A stretch of DNA of 64,000 nucleotides from Aliidiomarina taiwanensis (GCF_003987015.1 NZ_PIPQ01000002.1:372001-436000), one strand, 5' to 3'; numbered from the stretch's first letter, positions 47,867-55,073 are shown. Notes: generated from the sequence alone by a model not told the origin. Made by a program: numbers and translations.

Positions 47867-49876
47867 ATGACATTCGATTTACTCCGAGTAGGAAGCCAGG
47901 CTGCCCAAGGGCACCAGCGCTCTTTGCAAGTCACAGGGAATAATATTACCAATATTAATACCCCAGGCTATGTACGCCAACGCAGCAGCTACACGGAAGC
48001 GCCTTACGGGGCAGGAATTTCCCGTGTGGAAGTTGAACGCTTGCTAGACAAGTTTACGCAGCGCCAATATTGGACCGACACCTCACGGCATGGCTACACC
48101 ACGGCCTTCTTAAATGAGTCGTCAAAAATCGACTCCATGTTTGGCAGTGGCGACTCGAGCATTAACAGTGCTATCACGAAGTTTTTTGGCATGATGCAGG
48201 ACTTGAACGACGACCCTGCTTCCATCACTCAGCGTGAGTTGGTGCTGGGGCAAGCCAATGCAACCATTGCCCAAATGAAAGACTCGGCGAACTTTTTAAG
48301 CAACCAAGAGCGGCTGTTAAACGAACAGTTGCACCTCACTGTCGATACCGCCAACAGCATTGTACAGAGCATTAGCGACATTAATAGTCAGCTCGACCTG
48401 ATGCCACAAAGCGATGCCTCGGGTGAGCGTCACACTTTGTTAAACCAGCGAGACGAAAAAATTCGCGAGTTGTCTGAGTACATGACCATTTCTACCATTG
48501 AAGACGCGAACGGTCGGGTGCGTGTGAACCTATCGAGTGGTCAAGCTTTGGTGCTAGAAGACGGTACCTATAACCTGATGCGTATGCAGGGTGACCCAGA
48601 CCCAGACCGCCCGCAGCTGGTTGCTATAACTCAAAGTGCCGGACAAAGTATTAGCCAAGGCATAGACGAGCTAAAAGTTGGCGGGCGTTTAGGTGGTTTA
48701 TTAGCCTACCGTTCCGAGGTGCTCGAACCCACGCAAATGCGCATGGGGCAGCTTGCTTTAGCATTTGCTGACGGAGTGAATAAACAACAGCAGCAGGGGC
48801 TCGACTTAGACGACGAGCTAGGGCAACCCATTTTTAGTTTCTCAGGCTCTATGGTGAATGGTTTGCCGGCATCATCAAACCAGGGCACAAACCAACGCAT
48901 TGAAGCTCGTTTAGTCCCTGGCGAAATGAACCGTATGGTAGCCAATAACTTTGAAGTGGAAGTGTTGTCTGCTAATACCTACCGGATTATGCCCCTCGAT
49001 GCGTCAGGACAAGTGATTGGGAACGCCAACGACTACCCGGTATACGACATCAGCCCGCCCAACGGCGGTGGCGAAGACTATGGGCTGACACTGAGCTTTG
49101 CTTCCGGCACGTTTGTAGCCGGAGACCGGTTTATATTAAAGCCAACGAAAAATGCAGCCGATAATATTCAGGTGGCCATGCAGCGGCCAGAAGACTTGGC
49201 CCTTGCCAGCCCGGTACGCGTAGGGAATAACGGCAACAACCAAGGGCAAGGGGACTTGCAGCTTCAAGGGGTTTCAGGCTTAGGCAACTACTTTAATGGC
49301 AACGCACTCAGTAACAATGCCCCCGTTCAAGTAACCTACCAAGGATTTAGTGCAGGCCAGCATAACTTAGAAATTACCCTGAACGACGGCACTGTGTTGA
49401 ACCACAGTACGTCGGACATGAACAATGTGTTTAGCCAAATCCCTGCGTTAGACCCAGCCGACTATGACGTCAGCTTGACAGGAAAGCCGGCCGCGGGTGA
49501 TGTCTTTAGTGTGGAATACAACGCTGGCGCTATTAATGACAACAAAAATGGCTTAGCTATTGCCGAGTTGCAACGCCAGCAAATGTTGCGTCGCAATACG
49601 GACGCACCTTCCGACGCAAACACCCTCACCTTTACAGAAGGGTATGGCCGCATGGTGTCGGATGTGGGGAACAAAGTGTCGCAAGCTCGTACCGCCGAAC
49701 AAGTATCCGACGCCATGCTAAAACAGTCGGAAGAGTTTTATAACTCTGTATCTGGCGTTAGCCTAGATGAAGAAGCAGCAAACTTAATTCAATATGAGCA
49801 GGCCTATAATGCAGCGGCCCGTTTAATTAGTACGGCACAACAGGTGTTCGACACCTTGTTTAATGCCACAAGGTAA
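47867..49876 (+). CDS. flgK: Hook-filament junction protein FlgK
   Basis: FlgK (HAP1) is the first junction protein between hook and filament. The 669-aa product has the N-terminal rod/hook-like motif (LQVTGNNITNINTPGYVRQRSSYTE), a long variable middle with Asn/Gly-rich stretches, and the C-terminal helix SLDEEAANLIQYEQAYNAAARLIS...FDTLFN. It starts 12 bases after flgJ with AAGGTGA upstream. FlgN is the expected chaperone. Confidence 0.96.
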   Translation: MTFDLLRVGSQAAQGHQRSLQVTGNNITNINTPGYVRQRSSYTEAPYGAGISRVEVERLLDKFTQRQYWTDTSRHGYTTAFLNESSKIDSMFGSGDSSINSAITKFFGMMQDLNDDPASITQRELVLGQANATIAQMKDSANFLSNQERLLNEQLHLTVDTANSIVQSISDINSQLDLMPQSDASGERHTLLNQRDEKIRELSEYMTISTIEDANGRVRVNLSSGQALVLEDGTYNLMRMQGDPDPDRPQLVAITQSAGQSISQGIDELKVGGRLGGLLAYRSEVLEPTQMRMGQLALAFADGVNKQQQQGLDLDDELGQPIFSFSGSMVNGLPASSNQGTNQRIEARLVPGEMNRMVANNFEVEVLSANTYRIMPLDASGQVIGNANDYPVYDISPPNGGGEDYGLTLSFASGTFVAGDRFILKPTKNAADNIQVAMQRPEDLALASPVRVGNNGNNQGQGDLQLQGVSGLGNYFNGNALSNNAPVQVTYQGFSAGQHNLEITLNDGTVLNHSTSDMNNVFSQIPALDPADYDVSLTGKPAAGDVFSVEYNAGAINDNKNGLAIAELQRQQMLRRNTDAPSDANTLTFTEGYGRMVSDVGNKVSQARTAEQVSDAMLKQSEEFYNSVSGVSLDEEAANLIQYEQAYNAAARLISTAQQVFDTLFNATR

Positions 49877-49886
49877 GGTGTAAGCC

Positions 49887-51122
49887 ATGCGTATACCAAC
49901 AAACCAAATATATAGCCGCGGCTTAAATGCTGTGCTAGACGCGCAAAAGCGGCTACTCAAAGTGCAGAACCAAATTGCCAGTGAAACCAAAATACTGACA
50001 CCCGCAGACGACCCTGTAGGTAAAGCGCAGGTACTCGGATTAGACGACAAAATTAGTCAGAACGAGCAGTTTCAACGCAACGCCACCCTATTAAAAAACC
50101 GTCTGCAGCGCACCGACTCCGTGTTGTCGAATATGACCACAGGGTTAGACCGAGCGCGGGTCCTTATGGTGCAGTCGGGCAATGGTATTATGTCAGCGCA
50201 AGACAAAAAGTCATTGGCGGCAGAGCTTGCCGGTATTCGCGACGAAATGCTGAATATGATGAACTCGCAAGACGAAAACGGCGACTATCTATTTGCAGGG
50301 TTTCAAAAGCGTACGCAGCCTTTTAGCAAAGACCCAGTAACCGGCCACTACAATTACAATGGTGACGACGGCCGTAACCAAGTGCAATTGTCACCTTCCT
50401 TGCAGGTGACCAGTGTGGAGCCGGGCAGTGCCGCATTTCAAAATGTGGCCGCCAACCGTACCTTGAAATTCGCTGACAGCACAGGTGGCGTTTCAGGAGC
50501 CTATGCGCGAGTAACAGACAGAGCCACTTTTGATGCGTTTCACAGTGCCCAGTTTAATAAAGTGCAAGCGCCAGAGCTCAATAGCCTCCGGTTTGACTTT
50601 GACGGAACCAATATCAATGTCCATAGGCTGAATGAAGCGGGGGAGCCATTAGTTGCAGGGCCTATCCCTTATACCCCCGGCCAGCCTTTTAGTTTTAATG
50701 GCATAGAAATAGAGTTTGAAGGCACCTTTGGAGCTGGGGAAAGTGTGGAGCTTCGTTTAAATGAACCCACCCAAAACCTCGTCACCACCATTGACAATTT
50801 TGTCACTGCATTGGAAGACGGCTCCATGCCGCCTGAGATGTTTTCAGAGCAGCTGACCAATGCGCTTGAACAAATCACCCGTTCGCAAGACACCTTGTCT
50901 TCCGTGCGGGCGCAAACTGGTGGTCGCTTGAATGTTCTTGATCATGCGTTTAATAGTAATGTTGACTTGGAAATTGCTAACCGAGAAACGCGATCGCATA
51001 TTTCCGACGTGGACTATTCGGAAGCCATGACAGAACTCACCAAGCAAGACGTGATGTTGCAAGCTGCACAAGCAACGTTTACACGCATTACTCGACTGAG
51101 CTTATTTGACTTTATTCGATAA
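49887..51122 (+). CDS. flgL: Hook-filament junction protein FlgL
   Basis: FlgL (HAP3) connects FlgK to flagellin. The 411-aa product begins MRIPTNQIYSRGLNAVLDAQ, has the flagellin-like VQNQIASETKILTPADDPVGKAQVL, ENGDYLFAGFQKRTQPF, and the flagellin-like C-terminus (YSEAMTELTKQDVMLQAAQATFTRI). It starts 10 bases after flgK. A strong terminator follows. Confidence 0.96.
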   Translation: MRIPTNQIYSRGLNAVLDAQKRLLKVQNQIASETKILTPADDPVGKAQVLGLDDKISQNEQFQRNATLLKNRLQRTDSVLSNMTTGLDRARVLMVQSGNGIMSAQDKKSLAAELAGIRDEMLNMMNSQDENGDYLFAGFQKRTQPFSKDPVTGHYNYNGDDGRNQVQLSPSLQVTSVEPGSAAFQNVAANRTLKFADSTGGVSGAYARVTDRATFDAFHSAQFNKVQAPELNSLRFDFDGTNINVHRLNEAGEPLVAGPIPYTPGQPFSFNGIEIEFEGTFGAGESVELRLNEPTQNLVTTIDNFVTALEDGSMPPEMFSEQLTNALEQITRSQDTLSSVRAQTGGRLNVLDHAFNSNVDLEIANRETRSHISDVDYSEAMTELTKQDVMLQAAQATFTRITRLSLFDFIR

Positions 51123-51145
51123 ACGCAGGGAAGTATTGAAGAAAG

Positions 51146-51174
51146 GCTAACGACATATTCGTTAGCTTTTTTTT
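51146..51174 (+). terminator. Rho-independent terminator after flgL
   Basis: GCTAACG (51146-51152), 7-base loop, CGTTAGC (51160-51166), then eight Ts. It closes the flgF-flgL operon before the flagellin genes. Confidence 0.92.
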
Positions 51175-51209
51175 ATGGCCGAAACAAATAAAAAAATCTT
51201 AAATTAGGC

Positions 51210-51236
51210 TAAAGAAAACAGACTCCGCTCCGATAC
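51210..51236 (+). promoter_or_regulatory. Sigma-28 promoter of flagellin gene 1
   Basis: TAAAGAAA (51210-51217), 11 bases, TCCGATAC (51229-51236), 83 bases before the ATG. The leader has no GGGGGA-type ribosome site; AGGAGAG precedes the start instead. Confidence 0.82.
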
Positions 51237-51319
51237 ATTTAATAGAAGATGTCACAGATTGATAATAAAAGGCCGGTAAGAGCCATCACTCTGACAAATA
51301 TTTATCAGGAGAGAGAACA

Positions 51320-52144
51320 ATGAGCTTATATGTAAACACAAATATTTCATCATTGAATGGCCAGCGCCAACTTATGAACTCATCAAATGCGCTGAATACA
51401 TCCTTTGAGCGCTTGTCATCGGGCTTCCGCATTAACAGTGCGGCAGACGATGCGGCCGGTCTGCAAATTACCAATCGTATGACCTCACAAATTCAAGGTC
51501 TAAACCAAGCAGTACGAAATGCCCAAGACGGTATTTCCGTAGCCCAGGTTGCTGAAGGTGCGATGCAAGAGGTGACCACGTCACTACAGCGTATGCGCCA
51601 GCTCGCAATACAGTCGCAAAACGGTATCAATACAACAGCTGACCGCGCAGCACTACAAAAAGAAGTGTCTGCCCTGCGTGTTGAAATTGACCGTATTGCA
51701 ACCACGACGCAGTTTGCAGGTCAAAACCTGTTAAGTGGCAGCTATGAAAATAAAAATTTCCTAGTAGGTGCAAACGCCGACCAAAATATCTCTATTACAT
51801 TGAACAGTGTAGCAACAAGCGACTTAAACATTACTGTCAGTGATGTGAGTGTCGATACTGCAGCAAAGGCTTCAGCGGCACTGACAAAAATTGATGCTGC
51901 AATTTCAGCGATTGGAGCGTCCCGTGCAGACCTAGGTGCTATTCAAAACCGTTTCCAGTCTACTATTCGCAACCTCACGAATATTGCTGAAAACGTAACA
52001 GGCGCCCGCTCACGTATTATGGACACAGACTTTGCCAAAGAAACAGCAGAGCTAACCCGTAACCAAATTATTCAACAGGCGAGTACGACCATTTTAGGTC
52101 AGGCCAACCAACGACCACAAGCAGCGCTTTCACTGCTAGGTTAA
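51320..52144 (+). CDS. Flagellin 1
   Basis: Filament subunit exported by the flagellar type III system. The 274-aa product has the conserved D0/D1 ends (MSLYVNTNISSLNGQRQLMN; ERLSSGFRINSAADDAAGLQ; C-terminus QASTTILGQANQRPQAALSLLG). Only a short hinge around residues 155-200 lies between them, so there is no D2/D3 surface domain. The last 73 residues are identical to flagellin 2, although the DNA differs at many third codon positions. The hinge sequence (SDLNITVSDVSVDTAAK) is distinct from the other two. Own sigma-28 promoter and terminator. Confidence 0.96.
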   Translation: MSLYVNTNISSLNGQRQLMNSSNALNTSFERLSSGFRINSAADDAAGLQITNRMTSQIQGLNQAVRNAQDGISVAQVAEGAMQEVTTSLQRMRQLAIQSQNGINTTADRAALQKEVSALRVEIDRIATTTQFAGQNLLSGSYENKNFLVGANADQNISITLNSVATSDLNITVSDVSVDTAAKASAALTKIDAAISAIGASRADLGAIQNRFQSTIRNLTNIAENVTGARSRIMDTDFAKETAELTRNQIIQQASTTILGQANQRPQAALSLLG

Positions 52145-52150
52145 GACTCT

Positions 52151-52196
52151 CTCTTGTTTTGGCAAGAGTTGCCGGGCCCTCGGGTCCGGCATTTTT
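52151..52196 (+). terminator. Tandem hairpins and terminator after flagellin 1
   Basis: A first stem CTCTTG/CAAGAG (52151-52168) is followed by a longer one, TGCCGGGCC (52170-52178) with GGTCCGGCA (52183-52191), one G-T pair, then TTTTT. The second is a standard intrinsic terminator; the first may protect the 3' end. Confidence 0.85.
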
Positions 52197-52252
52197 GTTA
52201 AAGCTAGCGACTGGTTGCTATCGTTCTATGAACGCCATAAACTAGCTTTAAC
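52197..52252. repeat. Nested inverted repeat upstream of the unknown gene
   Basis: GTTAAAGCTAG (52197-52207) and CTAGCTTTAAC (52242-52252) are perfect 11-bp inverted arms around 34 bases. Inside is a second hairpin, CGTTC-TAT-GAACG (52222-52234). The element starts directly after the flagellin 1 terminator T-run and ends 22 bases before the 139-aa gene. It may be a structured leader or a small mobile repeat; I see no second copy in the window. Confidence 0.6.
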
Positions 52253-52274
52253 TCACTTATAAAAAGGGCAGCGT

Positions 52275-52694
52275 ATGTCAGTTTCAGGCTCAGAACTAAA
52301 ACAACTCATGATAGATACAGCAGCCGATGCCAGTGCCTATGCGGCGGAAGAGTTTGCTGCGACCCTCGACCAAAGCGTGGAGAGTCTAGAAACCGTCGAC
52401 CAACTTATTTTGCAAGCCCGGGAAAAATACGGCCAAGACATCCACAATAGCGAAATTATTTTTACCCTGTGCAATATGTTTGGTGCTTATGTGGGAGAAA
52501 TATTCAGGAACCAATATGGTGGTACCTGGGTGTATGATGCGTCAGATAACCAAGCGCCCTCAGTCTTTTTGCAAAAGGGTGAATATACGTTTGCTTTTGC
52601 AGGTATTATCTACCAGCGCTTAATCAATGACCAAACCTTAAGTGTGCGTCGATATTACGAAGAAGCGGTCACTAACGCAGTACCGAAGCAATAA
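52275..52694 (+). CDS. Uncharacterised 139-aa protein between flagellin genes
   Basis: I do not recognise this protein with confidence. It has no signal peptide or membrane segment. An acidic helical N-terminal half (LKQLMIDTAADASAYAAEEF, VDQLILQAREKYG) is followed by a more structured part: FTLCNMFGAYVGEIF, NQYGGTWVYD, and an end rich in Tyr/Arg (RRYYEEAVTNAVPKQ). The GAYVGE...GGTW pattern recalls small cytoplasmic domains of unknown function, but that is only an impression. AAGGG precedes the ATG. It has its own downstream terminator and no clear sigma-28 promoter, so it is probably not simply a flagellar class gene. Confidence 0.8.
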   Translation: MSVSGSELKQLMIDTAADASAYAAEEFAATLDQSVESLETVDQLILQAREKYGQDIHNSEIIFTLCNMFGAYVGEIFRNQYGGTWVYDASDNQAPSVFLQKGEYTFAFAGIIYQRLINDQTLSVRRYYEEAVTNAVPKQ

Positions 52695-52735
52695 ACTTTC
52701 GTAGAATAAACAATTGCTTGTATCAAACTCAAACA

Positions 52736-52761
52736 AAAACCGACAAACTTGTCGGTTTTTT
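52736..52761 (+). terminator. Terminator after the 139-aa gene
   Basis: A stem of about 10 bp (AAAACCGACA with TGTCGGTTTT) closes a short AACT loop and ends in a T-run. It is only 3 bases upstream of the -35 of the next flagellin promoter. Confidence 0.9.
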
Positions 52762-52763
52762 GC

Positions 52764-52790
52764 TCAAGAATTCCCCAAGGTGTCCGATAA
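52764..52790 (+). promoter_or_regulatory. Sigma-28 promoter of flagellin gene 2
   Basis: TCAAGAAT (52764-52771), 11 bases, TCCGATAA (52783-52790). The leader of about 85 bases contains hairpins ACACAG-TCATG-CTGTGT (52800-52816) and CTTCC-AAAGC-GGAAG, then an AGGGGGA ribosome site. Confidence 0.8.
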
Positions 52791-52878
52791 GGTAATTAGA
52801 CACAGTCATGCTGTGTAGGATTAATCAGTTACTCATAAACTTCCAAAGCGGAAGCCGGACTAAACAGAAGGGGGACTT

Positions 52879-53697
52879 ATGTCTCTATATGTAAACACAA
52901 ACATCTCATCAATTAATGGCCAACGCCAACTTATGAACTCTTCGAATGCGTTGAGTACGTCGTTTGAGCGTTTGTCGTCTGGCTTTCGTATTAACAGTGC
53001 GGCAGACGATGCAGCAGGCCTACAAATTACCAACCGCATGACCTCGCAAATTCAAGGTCTAAACCAAGCGGTGCGAAATGCCCAAGACGGTATTTCCGTG
53101 GCCCAGGTAGCCGAAGGTGCCATGCAAGAGGTCACCACTTCTTTGCAGCGCATGCGTCAACTGGCTATTCAGTCGCAAAATGGCATTAACACCACGGCCG
53201 ACCGTGCTGCACTACAAAAAGAAGTGTCTGCACTGAAAACAGAAATCACGCGAATTTCTCAAACCACTGAGTTTGCTGGACAAGTACTATTGAGTGGTGG
53301 TTATCAAGGAAAGAACTTCCTAGTGGGTGCGAATGCAGATCAAAATATCTCTATTACACTTGGCAGTGTTGCCTTAGGAACCTTAGGAATTGCCTCATTG
53401 TCTGTTTCAAGTGCGGCAGGTGCCGCGACAGCATTAAAAAGCTTAGATGGTGCTATTTCCACTATCGGAGCGCAGCGTGCCGACTTAGGTGCAATCCAAA
53501 ACCGCTTCCAGTCAACCATTCGTAACTTAACGAATATAGCTGAAAACGTAACGGGAGCTCGCTCACGTATTATGGATACAGACTTTGCGAAAGAAACAGC
53601 CGAGTTAACACGTAACCAAATAATTCAGCAGGCCAGTACAACAATCTTGGGTCAGGCCAACCAAAGACCACAAGCAGCCCTTTCACTGCTAGGTTAA
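52879..53697 (+). CDS. Flagellin 2
   Basis: Filament subunit of 272 aa with conserved D0/D1 ends and only a short hinge (about residues 150-195, LGSVALGTLGIASLSVSSAAGAA). A 98-bp stretch of that hinge and the following helix (53395-53492) is identical in DNA to flagellin 3, while flanking codons differ, which suggests recent gene conversion. The C-terminal 73 residues equal those of flagellin 1. The ribosome site AGGGGGACTT is shared with flagellin 3. Own sigma-28 promoter and terminator. Confidence 0.96.
   Translation: MSLYVNTNISSINGQRQLMNSSNALSTSFERLSSGFRINSAADDAAGLQITNRMTSQIQGLNQAVRNAQDGISVAQVAEGAMQEVTTSLQRMRQLAIQSQNGINTTADRAALQKEVSALKTEITRISQTTEFAGQVLLSGGYQGKNFLVGANADQNISITLGSVALGTLGIASLSVSSAAGAATALKSLDGAISTIGAQRADLGAIQNRFQSTIRNLTNIAENVTGARSRIMDTDFAKETAELTRNQIIQQASTTILGQANQRPQAALSLLG
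53395..53492 (+). repeat. 98-bp tract identical to one in flagellin 3 (copy 1)
   Basis: Read base by base, 53395-53492 equals 54427-54524 with no difference; the first mismatches lie at 53394 and 53493. The surrounding homologous coding sequence differs every few codons, so this is a local homogenised patch. Confidence 0.9.
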
Positions 53698-53719
53698 TTA
53701 GTAAGCAGCAAAATAAGGG

Positions 53720-53747
53720 AAACCGGCTCAATTTGAGCCGGTTTTTT
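53720..53747 (+). terminator. Terminator after flagellin 2
   Basis: AAACCGGCTC (53720-53729) and GAGCCGGTTT (53735-53744) form a 10-bp perfect stem with a 5-base loop, followed by Ts. Confidence 0.93.
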
Positions 53748-53774
53748 ATTGTCTGGTGGTTTTTTTCATCAGGT

Positions 53775-53788
53775 GGCAAATAATTGCC
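53775..53788. promoter_or_regulatory. GGCAA-N4-TTGCC inverted repeat before the flagellin 3 promoter
   Basis: GGCAA-ATAA-TTGCC lies 9 bases upstream of the sigma-28 -35. With flanks it reads GGTGGCAA-N4-TTGCCGRT, repeated at 54809-54822 before a second sigma-28 promoter. An operator is possible. It also resembles a sigma-54 element with a spacer one base too short (GG-N9-GC). Confidence 0.6.
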
Positions 53789-53797
53789 GATCCCCCC

Positions 53798-53824
53798 TAA
53801 AGGTTTGCCGCTTTCATCCGATAA
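53798..53824 (+). promoter_or_regulatory. Sigma-28 promoter of flagellin gene 3
   Basis: TAAAGGTT (53798-53805), 11 bases, TCCGATAA (53817-53824), 86 bases before the ATG. The leader has a CACCT-AAAA-AGGTG hairpin (53834-53847) and the TGTCAAAATAGC / CACTGAAA block that recurs near 54964. Confidence 0.85.
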
Positions 53825-53910
53825 GGATCTGAGCACCTAAAAAGGTGTCAAAATAGCAAACACTGAAATACGTTTCCTGTTGAGGATTCGGAATATAAAA
53901 GGGGGGACTT

Positions 53911-54729
53911 ATGTCTCTATATGTAAATACAAACGTGTCGTCATTGAATGGACAACGTCAATTGCTGAACTCAGGCAATGCCTTAAATACTTCTTTCGAG
54001 CGTTTATCATCTGGTTTCCGCATTAACAGTGCGGCAGATGATGCTGCGGGCTTGCAAATCACCAACCGCATGACCTCGCAAATTCAAGGTCTAAATCAAG
54101 CGGTACGTAATGCGCAAGACGGCATCTCTGTAGCACAGGTAGCGGAAGGTGCCATGCAAGAAGTAACTAATTCACTTCAGCGTATGCGTCAGCTTGCGGT
54201 ACAATCACAGAACGGCATTAACACCACAGCCGACCGTGCTGCGCTACAAAAAGAAGTATCAGCCCTTAAAACAGAAATCACGCGTATTTCTGAAACGACT
54301 GAATTTGCAGGCCAAAACTTATTAAGTGGTAGCTACAAAGGGATAAACTTCCTAGTGGGTGCAAATGCGGATCAAAACATTTCCATCTCGCTCAAAAGTG
54401 TTGCGCTAGGAAGCTTAGGAATTGCTTCATTGTCTGTTTCAAGTGCGGCAGGTGCCGCGACAGCATTAAAAAGCTTAGATGGTGCTATTTCCACTATCGG
54501 AGCGCAGCGTGCCGACTTAGGTGCTATCCAAAACCGTTTTCAGTCAACCATTCGTAACTTAACGAACATCTCTGAAAACGTTTCGGGCGCGCGCTCACGC
54601 ATCATGGACACAGACTTTGCAAAAGAAACAGCTGAATTGACACGTAACCAAATTATTCAGCAAGCAAGTACCTCTATCTTAGGACAGGCCAACCAACGTC
54701 CACAAGCGGCACTATCGCTTTTACGTTAA
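53911..54729 (+). CDS. Flagellin 3
   Basis: Filament subunit of 272 aa, same domain plan as flagellin 2. Differences are scattered in the N-terminal part (NVSSLNGQRQLLNSGNALN) and near the C-terminus (NISENVSGARS, QASTSILG, ending LLR instead of LLG). It carries the second copy of the 98-bp tract shared with flagellin 2. GGGGGGACTT precedes the ATG. Own sigma-28 promoter and terminator. Which of the three dominates the filament cannot be told from sequence. Confidence 0.96.
   Translation: MSLYVNTNVSSLNGQRQLLNSGNALNTSFERLSSGFRINSAADDAAGLQITNRMTSQIQGLNQAVRNAQDGISVAQVAEGAMQEVTNSLQRMRQLAVQSQNGINTTADRAALQKEVSALKTEITRISETTEFAGQNLLSGSYKGINFLVGANADQNISISLKSVALGSLGIASLSVSSAAGAATALKSLDGAISTIGAQRADLGAIQNRFQSTIRNLTNISENVSGARSRIMDTDFAKETAELTRNQIIQQASTSILGQANQRPQAALSLLR
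54427..54524 (+). repeat. 98-bp tract identical to one in flagellin 2 (copy 2)
   Basis: Partner of 53395-53492, offset exactly 1032 bases. It encodes the C-terminal half of the hinge and the start of the conserved RADLGA helix. Confidence 0.9.
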
Positions 54730-54751
54730 TAATCGGCAAGCCAAAGACTTC

Positions 54752-54782
54752 AAAATACCGAGCAGCTGCTCGGTATTTTTTT
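54752..54782 (+). terminator. Terminator after flagellin 3
   Basis: An almost perfect palindrome centred at 54765/54766 (AATACCGAGCAG with CTGCTCGGTATT) followed by seven Ts. It separates flagellin 3 from the downstream orphan promoter. Confidence 0.93.
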
Positions 54783-54808
54783 ATGCATCAATAAAAACTG
54801 GGTGGGGT

Positions 54809-54822
54809 GGCAATTTTTTGCC
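54809..54822. promoter_or_regulatory. GGCAA-N4-TTGCC inverted repeat before the orphan promoter
   Basis: GGCAA-TTTT-TTGCC, 8 bases before the -35 at 54831, is the second copy of the element at 53775-53788. Shared flanks (GGTGGCAA and TTGCCGRT) and matching distance to the promoter suggest a common function or a duplicated promoter region. Confidence 0.6.
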
Positions 54823-54830
54823 GGTGTGGC

Positions 54831-54857
54831 TAAAGTTTAACCAGTTGGGTCCGATAC
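54831..54857 (+). promoter_or_regulatory. Orphan sigma-28 promoter
   Basis: TAAAGTTT (54831-54838, a perfect -35), 11 bases, TCCGATAC (54850-54857). No gene of normal size follows: flaG starts 333 bases later and has its own sigma-28 promoter at 55074-55100. Confidence 0.85.
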
Positions 54858-54863
54858 AGAAAA

Positions 54864-55073
54864 TAAGTAAGAGTATATTGTAGTTTGTAGGAAAGACTGG
54901 CTAACCCGAGTAAGAGGTTGTAGGGGGGCACCCGGGTTAGCCAGCAGACAAACGTCAAAAAGTTGTCAAAATAGCGTGTTCACTGAAACACAGTATTAGC
55001 AAAGCAGGTATCATGCCAACACTTTACAAGTGGATAAAATTGCAATACCAAATAAACTTGCCACAATAAAATC
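54864..55073 (+). ncRNA. Putative sigma-28-transcribed non-coding RNA or flagellin leader remnant
   Basis: This is the main part of the 461-base gene-free stretch 54730-55190. After the orphan promoter comes a perfect 12-bp stem (54897-54908 with 54933-54944, CTGGCTAACCCG/CGGGTTAGCCAG) whose 24-base loop holds GGGGGG. Then comes the TGTCAAAATAGC (54964-54975) / CACTGAAA block also found in the flagellin 3 leader. An 18-codon ORF starts at 55013. I see no terminator before flaG, so the transcript could run on. It could be a small RNA, a long flaG leader or a relic of a lost fourth flagellin gene. Boundaries are inferred. Confidence 0.45.

Noticed and set aside
55013-55069. 18-codon ORF after the orphan sigma-28 promoter
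   Set aside because: It has a fair AGCAGG site but is very short and shows no similarity to a flagellin start; left as part of the non-coding region.
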